Shown: positions 54,921 to 64,000 of the stretch, piece after piece
Layout: every line of letters begins with the position of its first letter
How positions within the stretch are numbered: position 1 is the first letter of the stretch
Source: Lunularia cruciata
Lineage: Eukaryota > Streptophyta > Marchantiopsida > Lunulariales > Lunulariaceae
Direction of reading: 5' to 3'
Length of the DNA stretch: 64,000 nucleotides
NCBI GenBank assembly: GCA_948567375.1
Contig: OX419757.1
Span: forward strand, 27,770,732-27,834,731
The notes under the pieces: model-generated
Database searches by the model: none
Told to the model about the DNA's origin: nothing
What the model saw: only the letters and a program-made list of their open reading frames with translations
Program-made: the position numbers and the translations under genes

Positions 54921-56220
54921 ATTATCCAATATAGATTCAAACAATTATGATAGCTCTAGTACCAATTACACTATGGACCCCAAATTCCTTAGACCCAATT
55001 ATAATCCAAATTCAATTCCTTGTGGTAGTTGGAACAAGAGTGAAGAATAATCAAGAGATGGAAATTATAGGTAAGGACTATGGTCCATTCACCTTGTGTT
55101 GTTGGAACAAGAGTGACGTAGGCAAGAGTGTGAGAGTTTAGAGCTCTAGTATGCCTAATGTAAATTATTTCAATGTTTCCATGTGAATCATCAAGCATTT
55201 CTCTTGTTGAAAAATTCACATATTTCTATATGCATAACCAAATAATTTGATTATGATAAGAGAACTACATAAGAAGAGAAGAATATGAGAACTTCAAAGC
55301 TACCAAACTACAAACTACCAAAGGCACACTCCTCTCATCTAACACTCATGTTTGACAAATGTTTAAATCTTGTTATTTATAACACAAAGCATCCAAATTT
55401 TGGGAGTGCCATTATCTCTATCTGAATATTTGGTCTGATGGTAGGTGACAAAGCTCCCACCTACCGGCAAGAGTTCCAAACACTTTTTTTGGTTCAACCC
55501 ATAGAAACCACCATGAGTTTGCACGGACTACGTGATCCACATTCCAAACATGTACATGTGAGTATACTCTACACTATACTCCACACTCTCTATCATCAAG
55601 TTGATTAGGACAATATAAAGCTCTACACATGTTCACATAAACAATGTCCATCAATATTGGAAGTTTGAAAGAGAAATATATTGAAGTATTTACAAGAGGA
55701 AATTTTGTACAAAATATCAAGGCACTAAAGGATAGGCTTAAGGTCTAGTGTGCATATCTCTCTTGGGCATCATGTTACATCCAATATAAGGCATATCTAA
55801 TTAAAAAAGGTCTATATTACCACAACCATCTCTTCTCCCGAGCCTGCATTAGAGGCTCACTAGATGCTCTCCTAAAGCTCATAAGGGTCACAACTATATA
55901 ATCCCTCAATCTACCACTTTTCCACTCCACCTCTAGGAATCTAATGGCTAGAGCCATGGAAGCTCTAAATCTATCTAGAGGTGAGACAAGGAGCTGAAAT
56001 AATAAAGTGTATGAAGTACTAAGGATACCCATTGGTTAAAAAGGTAGAGGATGTATAGCTCCATGAGGATGGTTCCTACAATAAGGAAGAGCCTCTCCAT
56101 CCACATATAATATATCTTGGCTAGATAACCTAATGAGATAAAAGTACTATATGGTCTACCCATAATAAACCTCTAAACTCATCAAAATATCCATCTATCT
56201 CAATGAGGCATGCCATCAAA
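54921..56220. other. Unassigned sequence
   Basis: Contains the word GTTGGAACAAGAGTGA twice (55029, 55101) and a small hairpin GTAGGTG...CACCTAC near 55451. No gene or LTR family match seen. Confidence 0.45.
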
Positions 56221-56294
56221 CATGAACTAGTGTGAATTCCTACCAAAAGGTGGGAGCTTGGTCACCTATTAGTAGGAGTTTACACTAGTTCACA
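56221..56294. repeat. 74-bp inverted repeat (hairpin)
   Basis: Arms 56221-56252 and 56263-56294, 26 of 32 positions complementary, 10-bp loop. The loop-proximal word AGGTGGGAGCTTGGTCACCT resembles, in reverse complement, AGGTGACAAAGCTCCCACCT near 55452. Confidence 0.8.
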
Positions 56295-56440
56295 TTTAGA
56301 TAGAATGTAATAGGGTCTTCACATTGTGCTTTGGACCACTAGTCCATAAGATCTACATGTGGATAGTGGGTACAATGGACGCATTTTTTGAAAATGCATT
56401 CAACTTCATATTCCTTTATGCTATCAATGAGTGTTTGGAG

Positions 56441-57121
56441 TATGAGCTGGCCTATCTCTAATGTAGGATGAACCTCTGATGGCTATTATGGTAGCACACC
56501 ATGGACTAAGTAGGCAAAGAATCCCAACTCCATCATATTCCTCCAAGGCTAACACTCCAAGACTCAAACCATTGCTCACTAGAGAACTCAATGGGAGAGA
56601 TAGTTGCAAATGAAAGGATGATGACTATCTCCTCACCCTTAGTTATATACTTGTGAAATAGTTATGCACCAAAGTTACTAATTACCAAAGTATCTCAAGT
56701 TACTAAGTTAAAAGTCAAATAAAGTCTAAAGTCTAAAGTCATACTCATGGGAATATTTCCCTAAGCATGTGGTCTTATCTTGACCCAACCACTAAGTCAA
56801 GGATTCATTCACATGAGCAATCTTTGGACTACAGAAGAATCCAAAACAAAAGGCTTGTGGGTCCAAGAGTTTTCAAGTCTTTCCTCAAAACCAAACACGT
56901 AAGAATAATACCAAGTCAATACACTAGAATCTAAAATAGAGGTGCTCATCTTTTCTACTTCCTCTAAAGTAAGGTCCTCTCTATTTTATTTATGACTAAC
57001 TTTAGCTAATCATTACTAATGTAGAACTATCCTTTATCTCTATATAAATAATATATCTCAAGTATTTATAATACTTATCCAAATACCATAATAATACATG
57101 GATATACAAATGTGTGTTACA
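56441..57121 (-). mobile_element. Family-1 solo LTR (1e) in chromovirus 2f
   Basis: 681 bp; plus strand TATGAGCTGG (for TGTGAGCCGG) ... TGTGTTACA. The host reads on from GAGTGTTTGGA to ACAAGGTCTG, matching 2c. A clean 5-bp duplication cannot be read (TGGAG and AGACA). Confidence 0.88.
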
Positions 57122-58151
57122 AGACAAGGTCTGAGTCCCTATATAGAAGGAAAGTGGTGCAATTGGGATGCATATCTACATAGTAAGGAAACATGGAACA
57201 CTAGATGGATCTTCATGTGTGATGGTAGCTCGGGTGATAGGACATTGAGCCAATTTGATAGGGGATGGGAAAAGGCCCAATAAAATGAGGTTTGAGCTTA
57301 CAAAGGCCAACTAACATGAGGTTGGTTGTGGATAGCCCAATTCTATCCTTTATGCTAAACTCCATTTGATCTTCCATGCTAAACTCCATGTGCTTATGAT
57401 GGGTATCTACTTCTTCTTTTTTGTCAATTTTGGGTGATCTTACAACCTATGCTTATTTTTTTGTCAATTTTGTTCTCCACACCTTGTTGGATTCTAGAAA
57501 CAAAAGTGTTGACATCGGCAACTTTTGTAGATTTTGGGTGGATCTTTACCAAGTTTGAAGGTGTGAAAGAGTGCTCTCCATACAATGATGAAAAATAATG
57601 TGACTTGTGTAGATGTATTCACTAAATTGTTATAGGCAAATTCCACCAATGGAATTAAGGTGTCCCACCTTTCTTGCTTGTCTAAGGTGAAGCCTTGAAG
57701 TAGGTCCTCAATAGTGCAATTAACTTGCTTTGTGTGTCTATTGATTTGTAGATGGTATGTTGTGGGCATGGCTAGTTTGGTTTTGAAGACAACACATACT
57801 ATTTTCCAAAAAAAAACTAGTGAATTGAGTGCCTTGATCAGTGATGAGCACTTGATATAGGCCATGGTGAGAGAAGACTATAACTAGGTACAATTGAGCT
57901 AATTGTGGAGCAGTCATATCTTTAGAATAAACATAGAATAAACATAGAATCATTTTGCTGAGTCAATCTACAAAGACTACAATGGACAAACCTTGAGGTG
58001 GTCTTGGTAATTTATAAACCAGATCCATGATGATATATTCCTAATATTGCATAAGAGTAAGGAGTGGTTGAAGGAGTCCTATGGGAGCTTAATTAGAGGC
58101 TTCATTTTGTTGATAGAGTAGACAGCTTTGAACGTACTCCATCACATCATT
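57122..58151 (-). pseudogene. Integrase of 2f
   Basis: 57738-57953 contains SHHGLYQVLITDQGTQFTSF, with the catalytic Asp. 57494-57865 contains NCTIEDLLQGFTLDKQERWD and FAYNNLVNTS. The C-terminal module and HMKIHLVFHVS-like block are near 57180-57240. Frames overlap and are broken. Cut by 3b at TCATT. Confidence 0.82.
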
Positions 58152-58566
58152 TGTAACAATATGGAGTTTAGTGACATAGTTAGTAAGGCTAACAAAGTAG
58201 AGAATAAGCCAAATTAGCCTAGAATATTCCAGAAGTATCTAGAAAGCTTCTTAAGAAGTGTCTCAACTAACTTAACTTGCATCCCAAGTAGGTAGTTTCT
58301 AGAAGGAAGCTTCTAGAAGCTTCCAACTAGCTTGCAAGCCAAGTAGGTGACTCCTAGAAGGAAGCTTCTTGAGAAAATTCTTAGTTAACTTGGCTTGCAC
58401 TCTAAGAAAGCAGCTCAAGGAAGGTTCTTAAGAAGCTTATCAAGAGCCTTGTATGCTATCTATAAATACCAAAGCTGAAGCTCATGCTTGGCATTTGGAG
58501 TTTTCTCACATTCAAGTGTCCCAATGTAAGTTTCCGTTCTCCTATTTCTCTCCTTGGTCTTTTACA
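58152..58566 (+). repeat. 5' LTR of 3b
   Basis: 415 bp, TGTAACAATA ... CTTTTACA. TATAAA at 58461-58466 downstream of the heat-shock-like clusters. Confidence 0.94.
58297..58323 (+). promoter_or_regulatory. Perfect four-unit heat-shock element in the 3b LTR
   Basis: GAAGCTTCTAGAAGCTTC at 58306-58323 is four alternating GAA/TTC units with 2-bp spacing, preceded by TTCTAGAA at 58297-58304. Weaker half-sites lie near 58246 and 58361. About 140 bp upstream of the TATA box. Confidence 0.72.
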
Positions 58567-58567
58567 T

Positions 58568-58579
58568 TGGTATTAGACC
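58568..58579 (+). promoter_or_regulatory. Primer-binding site of 3b
   Basis: TGGTATTAGACC, two changes from TGGTATCAGAGC of 3a. Confidence 0.85.
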
Positions 58580-58826
58580 AGGAATGGAATGGGATGGATG
58601 GAATTTATGGACCACTAAACTGTTGGGATTTTGGTATCCGAGTACTACCTAAGCATCGATTCATACATTTCATCACCTCACACTTTGGACAAGATTTTAT
58701 GCATATGATCACCATATTTGAGGAAACCTTGTGCTTCCGGTTGTAACTTAAGAAGAACGGTGGACGTGTTGCTTCTATGTGTTAATAAATTAGATAGATT
58801 AGAGGTGGCATGATAGAGTAGCAACC

Positions 58827-59800
58827 ATGGTGGCAATGCCTGAGGTTATCCTTGCTATGCAGCAACAAATCAAGCACCTTACTTGATTGTAGGATGAACA
58901 AGATCTTTGATGACAAGGGAACGTATAGAGAGTACCAATTCAAGAAGGAGAAGATTGAATTCAATTCCCTAACCCAAGGTACTTGAAAGCAAGAATCTCC
59001 CCGGTGCAGAGGAGAATTTTGTGTTTAACTCTAAATGTTATTTTGAAGCTACGAATTTGCAAGACAAGAAAAAATAGATTCTCTTAGCTTCTAGCCAATT
59101 GGATGGAGTAGCAAAGTTATGGAGGAGATTCCGAGTGGAGCAAGCTGAACAATAAAAATTTTCACCAATCTTGACATGGGCAGAATTCAAGAGTGCAATA
59201 ATTAATTGGTTCCAAGTTATAAATGCCACACGAGCTTCACGGGATAGGTTGGCAAAGTTGAAATAGATTGGCTTTGTAAGAAGTTACATCACAAAATTCT
59301 AGAGCACCATCATGAAAATTCCAAATATACTGGAAGTGAAGTTCTAGATCAATTTGTGAATGGCTTGAAGTCAAGAACCAAATTAGAGGTAATCATGGGA
59401 GAGCCAAAACACTTGGAGGAAGCCATGCGGTTGGCCAAACATTTTGACTCCTTGGTTGCACCAATAATATGAGTCACAACTCCTTGGTCACTTACAGTAC
59501 CCCAAACAACTTGGTCTTGACCTTGGCCCCCACAAAACCTACCAACACACTACACATGGGTAGAGGAGCCAACACTAATGGAGATTGATATCATTCAATG
59601 GAGACTACTTGGCACTATAGATAGAGAGAAACTGTGATAAAATGGTGGTTGTTTTTATTGTTGCTAATTGGGACATCGTATTGTTGAATGTCCACTCAAG
59701 AATGGGCAACCTCAACAAGTTGCCCAGATGGAGTTTGTGGAGTAAAATGATCAAGAAAATGAGGTATCCTAGTAGTAGATTTTGAACCGCCTATTGGAGC
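58827..59800 (+). pseudogene. Gag of 3b
   Basis: The ATG at 58827 matches that of 3a. Stops include TGA at 58908-58910, the same codon as in 3a, with others nearby. Zinc knuckle CFYCC-stop-LGHRIVEC at 59650-59691, with TAA at the codon that is TAG in 3a. The phase changes once between the start and the knuckle. Confidence 0.82.
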
Positions 59801-59813
59801 TTGATTAGTTCCA

Positions 59814-60125
59814 ATGGGATTGAAGGCTCAACTTATGCAAGTTTGCTTCACTTGCAAGGTACGATATCTAATCAGGGTTGTAGGACTTTTGGTTGATTCT
59901 AGAAGTTCAAAGAATTGCATGTCTGTGCAAGTAGCAAAGGAATTGGGTATTCTTATCAAGCTAATAATTGGAAGTAGATTGATGATGGCGGATGGTAAAA
60001 AGTGTTCTACATTTTGTACCTTGCATCTTGTTACCTTCAAGATTGTGAAGGAGTATTTGGAGTGTATGAGGTTTGTAATAGCACCTCTACACTACAATGT
60101 CATTCTAGGACTACCTTGGCTTTAA
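59814..60125 (+). pseudogene. Protease of 3b
   Basis: LLVDSRSSKNCMSVQVAKEL: the DSG active site reads DSR. The end block VILGLPWL is kept, followed by a stop. The repeat linker (three units) follows at about 60240-60420. Confidence 0.82.
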
Positions 60126-60478
60126 CATCATAAGGTTCAATTTGATTGGACCCAATAACAAATTCAAGTACAACACCAAGGTAGGAATTTCTGATTAGGT
60201 TGCCTAGCACCTCTTAGTAAGACACCTAAAAATAGTCAGTCCTAAGATGGGAATTTTTTCTAGAAGGTAGCCATAGAGCAAGCCTTGAAGGGAGATGAGT
60301 CCCAAGATGAGAAGTTTACCAGGAAAGCAGCCATGGAGCAAGCTTTGAAAAAGATGAGTCCCTAGATGGGAAGTTTTTTAGTGAAGCAGCCATAGAGCAA
60401 GCTTTGGAGGAAGATAAGTCTACTTTTACAGTATAGATCAAGCTGATTGCACAAGGACAATCTGAGGAGGGCCAAGAG

Positions 60479-61190
60479 TGTTATCAAGCAATGGTTGATC
60501 AGATAGTTCAGGAGTTTGCTGATGTGTTTCCGGATGATCTGCCAAAGGGATTACCCTTTGATTGTGGTATGCCCTTCAAGTTGTTGCCAGGGAGTACTCC
60601 AATGAGTAGCCAATCTATTGGCTCTCACCAAAGGAGTTGGAGGAGTTGCAAATAACACTTAAGGAGTCATTGGAGAAGGATTTCATATGACATAGCACCT
60701 CTTTGGGGAGCTCTGGTACTATTTGTTCCAAAGAAGGATAGAAGACTTTGTTTCTGTATTGATTACCATAGGCTTAATAAGCAAATAGTGAAGAATGCAT
60801 ATCCCTTGCCTTGGATTGATGAGTTGCTTGATCAATTGAGTGGAGTACAATACTTTTCCAAGTTGGATCCTTGCAATGGCTATTGGCAAATCCCCATTGA
60901 TAGGGAGGATGTGCAAAAGATTACCTTTCACACAAGGTTTGGGCATTTTGAGTGGAGAGTTCTATCTTTTGGGCTCACTAATGCTCTAGCAGTCTTCATG
61001 GATCAGATGCATTGGGTGTTGGATGGACTATTGGATTGATAGGTGGTGGTGTTCTTGGATGATATCTTAATCTATAGCAAGATAGAGGTAGAACATGTGA
61101 ATTATTTGTGAGAAGTCCTAAGATGACTACAATAATGGCAATTTTATCATAAGAAGTCAAAGTGTGCCTTTTGGCAAAGAGAAGTTACCT
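60479..61190 (+). pseudogene. Reverse transcriptase of 3b
   Basis: Open part 60788-61039 with [28 protein letters not shown] and [14 protein letters not shown]. The catalytic FLDD follows a stop (near 61051). TGA at 61124-61126 lies at the same codon as in 3a. Confidence 0.85.
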
Positions 61191-61800
61191 TCTTGGGTCA
61201 CAAGATCTCATCGGAGTGGATCAAGATGGAAGAGGAGAAAATCAAAGCCATTATTGATTGGCCTACTCCAAAAGATGCTATAGAAGTGTGGGCATTTAAT
61301 GGATTGGTCAGTTTTTACTAATGGTTCATCCATTATTATGCTCATGTGGTTGCACCATTGATTGACCTCTTGGACAAGAGCTCAAGCTTCCAGTAGACCA
61401 CCAAGCACAAAGAAGCATTCTAGAATTTGAAACATATGGTGTCTTCAAGGCCCATTCTTCAACCATATGATCCTCAACTACCCTGTGTGGTTGATTTTGA
61501 TGCTTCTAACTTTGCAATTAGAGCCGTGTTACAACAAGAATTCCCAGATGGACTACATCTTGTTGCCTTTGTGTCTTGCTGACTAAATATGGCTAAAAGA
61601 AATTAATCTGCTTGAGATCAAGAACAACTTGAAATGGTATATGCCACCAAGGTATGGAGGCATTATCTCTTGGGGAAACAAGTGATCATGCAAACTGATC
61701 AAAAACTATTGTTATAGACCTTACACTTGGAACACATGAAGAGTCAACATCATTCATGGGAGGAACAACTCCAATTGTTTGATACTAAACTTGAGTACAA
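61191..61800 (+). pseudogene. RNase H of 3b
   Basis: VTFLGHKISSEWIKM, then VVDFDASNFAIRAV, with TGA at 61613-61615 shared with 3a. The TDHKP block of 3a reads TDQKLL here. Confidence 0.82.
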
Positions 61801-63000
61801 ACCAAGTAATTCCATGTCATCCCTTATGCTCTATCATGATGACCTAATTTGAAGTCTCTTCTTCTCATCATGGCAGTAATTATAATGGTGTCAATTGACT
61901 CCAAGGTCCAAAATGAGTTTCAGTCAGCTCTACAATAGGATCCCTTCTTCCAAATGGTACATGGCCATCTTACAACATGCAACAAGGAATACAACACCTC
62001 CTCCTTCAAAGAAGCCCTCCTATTCCATGAGGACCAGATCTATGTTCTAGCCAAAGGTGATCTTGAACTTATGCGCCTACCAATAGTTGGTCACATGGGT
62101 GTGGACAAGACCTTGGGTACTCTCCAATGCCAATGGTGGTGGCCCAACATGACACAAGATGTTTGAGAGTTTGTTCGATTGTGTGAGAGCTGCCAATGTT
62201 ACAAGGCCAGCAACCAAAAGCTGAGTGGACTCCTTCAACCACTCCCCATTTCATCTGCTCAATAGGAACATGTGAGCTTGGATCTCATCACATCCTTGCC
62301 CAAGACAAAGCAAGGACACATAGTAATCATGGTGTTTGTGGATAATCTTAGTAAGCAAATCCACTAAGCACCAACCTTTGATACCATGGATGCTCCAACC
62401 TTAGCGCAAATCTACTTCAATAATATCTTCAAGCATCATAGGATGCCATGTGTACTCATATCCAATCATGATCCTTGATTCACCAAAATGTTTTGGCAAG
62501 CACTCTTCCAAATACTTGGCACCAAGCTTGCTTTGTCCACTGCCTATCATTCTCAAACTGATGGACAAACCAAATGTGCAAATCATACCTTGAAGGATAT
62601 GTTGCATACTTTTGTCAATGTCCACTATACCAATTGGGATGAATGTCTTACAACTACAAAATTTGCCTATAATAATTCCAAATAAGCAAGCACTGGATTT
62701 TCTCCTTTCTTTCTTAATTTTAGCCAAGATCCACTTGTTCTAGATTCTCTTCTTGCTCCTCCTCCATCTTAGGTCCCTCATACTTCAACCTTCTTGACCA
62801 CCATATCCCAATCTCTCCAACAAGCCAAATGTCACCTCCTTGTTCCTCAAAATTGTCAAAAACAATATGCGGACTACCATAATCATGATCTCACCTTTGC
62901 AATTGGTGATAAAGTCATGCTATCTTCTAGTAACCTACCCCTCCCACTTGATACCCAAGTTCATAAAGTCACCCTTAATTGGATATGACCCTTTGATGTC
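61801..63000 (+). pseudogene. Integrase of 3b
   Basis: Zinc-binding part near 62080-62210 (IVGHMGVDKTLGTL; C-x2-C as CESC). Core: VSLDLITSLP; ISNHDP at 62461-62475 with Asn for the catalytic Asp, as in 3a; TDGQTKCANHTLKDM with Lys for the catalytic Glu. Stop 62476-62478 shared with 3a. Several unshared stops and frame changes. Confidence 0.85.
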
Positions 63001-63036
63001 ACCCAAATCATCTCTCTTCTTGCTTATCTACTTGCC

Positions 63037-63438
63037 TTGCCTTGTCATATGCACATCTACCCTATCTTTCACATTTCCAAGCTGAAACCCTTTGTTCCTA
63101 ACATATCTTCTTTTTCTTCTTGTGTCCAACCTCTTCCTCTTCCCATCCCTATCAATGGTCATAAGGAGTACGAAGTTGATTGTATCCTTTCACATTGTCA
63201 CATTCAACAAGGACACCGACAACATACGGAGTATAAGGTCCTTTGGAAAGGGTATCCCCTTCATGATGCCATATGGGAACCTCTTTCTTACCTCCTCAAT
63301 GCACAAGCGGCCATCCAAGAGTTTGAAGCTTCAATGGCAACAAGGATGTCATCAACTAGCGGTGGGGGAATATGTAACAATATGGAGTTAAATGATGTAG
63401 TTAGTAAGGCTAAAAAAGTAGAGAATAAGCTAAATTAG
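63037..63438 (+). pseudogene. Chromodomain of 3b, open frame running into the 3' LTR
   Basis: 133 codons without a stop: HISKLKPFVPN, then EYEVDCILSHCHIQQG, YKVLWKGYPLHDAIWEP, AIQEFE, then 21 codons of LTR ending at TAG 63436-63438. Complete HP1-like chromodomain with aromatic cage positions Tyr, Trp and Tyr. It is the only undamaged family-3 domain in this copy. Confidence 0.85.
63361..63372 (+). promoter_or_regulatory. Polypurine tract of 3b
   Basis: GGTGGGGGAATA directly before TGTAACAATA. Confidence 0.8.
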
Positions 63439-63784
63439 CCCTGTATATTCCAAAAGTATCTAGGAAGCTTATTGGGAAGCTTCTTGACTAGCTTAACTTG
63501 CACCCCAAGTAGGTAGCTTCTAGAAGCTTCCAACTAGCTTAGCTTACATGCCAAGTAGGCAAATTCTAGAAGGAAGCTTCTTGAGAAGCTTCTTGGTTAA
63601 CTTGGCTTGCATTCTAAGAAAGTCGCTCAAGGAAGCTTCTTGAGAAGCTTATCAAGAGTCTTTTATGCTACCTTTAAATACCAAAGCCGAAGCTCATGTT
63701 AGGTATTTGGAGTTTTCCCAAATTCAAGTGTCCTAATGTAAGTTTCCATTCTCCTATTTCTCTCCTCAGTCTTGGTCTTTTACA
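63373..63784 (+). repeat. 3' LTR of 3b
   Basis: 412 bp, followed by TCATT. Heat-shock-like TTCTAGAAGCTTC at 63518-63530. The TATA position reads TTTAAA here. Confidence 0.94.
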
Positions 63785-64000
63785 TCATTACTCATCTTGG
63801 ACCAATAATAATGGCATTTGATTGCATCTAAGGTCTTTTCCACTCCAACATGAATTACAATGGTGGAATCATGATATTTTGCTAGGATGGTGGTTCTTAG
63901 GTATGGGGCATCCGAGATCCATAACTTGTCATCACAAAAGGTGAGTTCTTGTGTATTGGTTACGCCTTTGGATGATTAAGCTCTTACAATCTATGAGAAA
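63785..64000 (-). pseudogene. Integrase zinc-binding region of 2f, continuing outside the window
   Basis: Matches 21840-22050 of element 2c (minus strand). Frame broken. Confirms that 3b sits inside chromovirus 2f. Confidence 0.8.

Larger units (their letters stand above)
58152..63784 (+). mobile_element. Family-3 chromovirus 3b, full length, TCATT duplication
   Basis: 5' LTR 58152-58566 (415 bp), 3' LTR 63373-63784 (412 bp), flanked by TCATT at 58147-58151 and 63785-63789. Same gene order as 3a, more decayed. Inserted in chromovirus 2f, opposite orientation. Shares several stop codons and an integrase active-site change with 3a. Confidence 0.97.
56376..64000 (-). mobile_element. Family-2-like chromovirus 2f, truncated, continuing past the window
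   Basis: Pieces: chromodomain start 56376-56440, [solo LTR 1e], integrase 57122-58151, [family-3 element 3b], integrase zinc-binding region and RNase H side 63785-64000. It aligns with 2b and 2c in the same order. As in 2b, the chromodomain is cut after its first residues. Confidence 0.85.

Noticed and set aside
1-64000. Fungal origin with RIP
   Set aside because: C-to-T bias could suggest RIP, but an Asp-like PBS with Tat/Athila-like pol and dense nesting fits a plant better. Not fully excluded from sequence alone.

Overview
This window looks like repeat-rich, intergenic nuclear DNA of a land plant. The reasons are dense nests of Ty3/gypsy LTR retrotransposons with 0.4-0.75 kb LTRs (TG...CA ends, 5-bp target-site duplications), chromodomain-bearing integrases, primer-binding sites of the initiator-Met and Asp-like types, low GC, and widespread C-to-T decay of coding frames. 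I see no intact host gene, no rRNA or tRNA gene, no CRISPR array and nothing prokaryotic. I cannot name the species. HP1-like chromodomains with a full aromatic cage fit several plant lineages, including early-diverging ones.

Three LTR families explain about 80% of the window. Family 1 (LTR about 691 bp, Asp-like PBS, no chromodomain, Tat/Athila-like pol) has four long copies (1a 1-4784 +; 1b 14224-21418 +; 1c 22272-29657 +; 1d 32077-46195 -) and a solo LTR (1e 56441-57121 -). It carries an unusual pre-gag ORF with two zinc-binding motifs. Family 2 (LTR about 740 bp, iMet PBS, chromovirus) has one element split over 12692-47765 (2c), related truncated pol copies at 9003-11830 (2b) and 56376-64000 (2f), a mosaic relative at 48871-51460 (2e), and two solo LTRs (2a 2827-3568; 2d 32236-32992). 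Family 3 (LTR 412-432 bp, iMet PBS, chromovirus) has two full-length copies (3a 36337-42003; 3b 58152-63784). Its LTRs carry arrays of heat-shock-element-like motifs just upstream of a TATA box.

Layout: 1-4.8 kb is decayed copy 1a with a family-2 solo LTR in its integrase. 4.8-9.0 kb holds no recognised gene and includes a stretch that keeps many CpGs. 9.0-11.8 kb is a truncated chromovirus. 12.7-47.8 kb is one family-2 chromovirus broken by three family-1 elements; the third (1d) is itself broken by a family-3 element and a family-2 solo LTR. 47.8-51.5 kb holds the mosaic element and a 71-bp AT microsatellite. 51.5-56.4 kb is non-LTR sequence with two foldback hairpins, a tandem repeat and weak coding remnants. 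56.4-64 kb is another chromovirus broken by a family-1 solo LTR and family-3 copy 3b.

Every long pol frame is broken by stops or frameshifts, so nothing here looks autonomous. The clearest biology is (i) the heat-shock-like LTR promoters of family 3, (ii) the two-zinc-motif pre-gag protein of family 1, intact in two copies, (iii) stops and an integrase active-site change shared by two independently inserted family-3 copies, suggesting trans-mobilisation, and (iv) a roughly 240-bp foldback.
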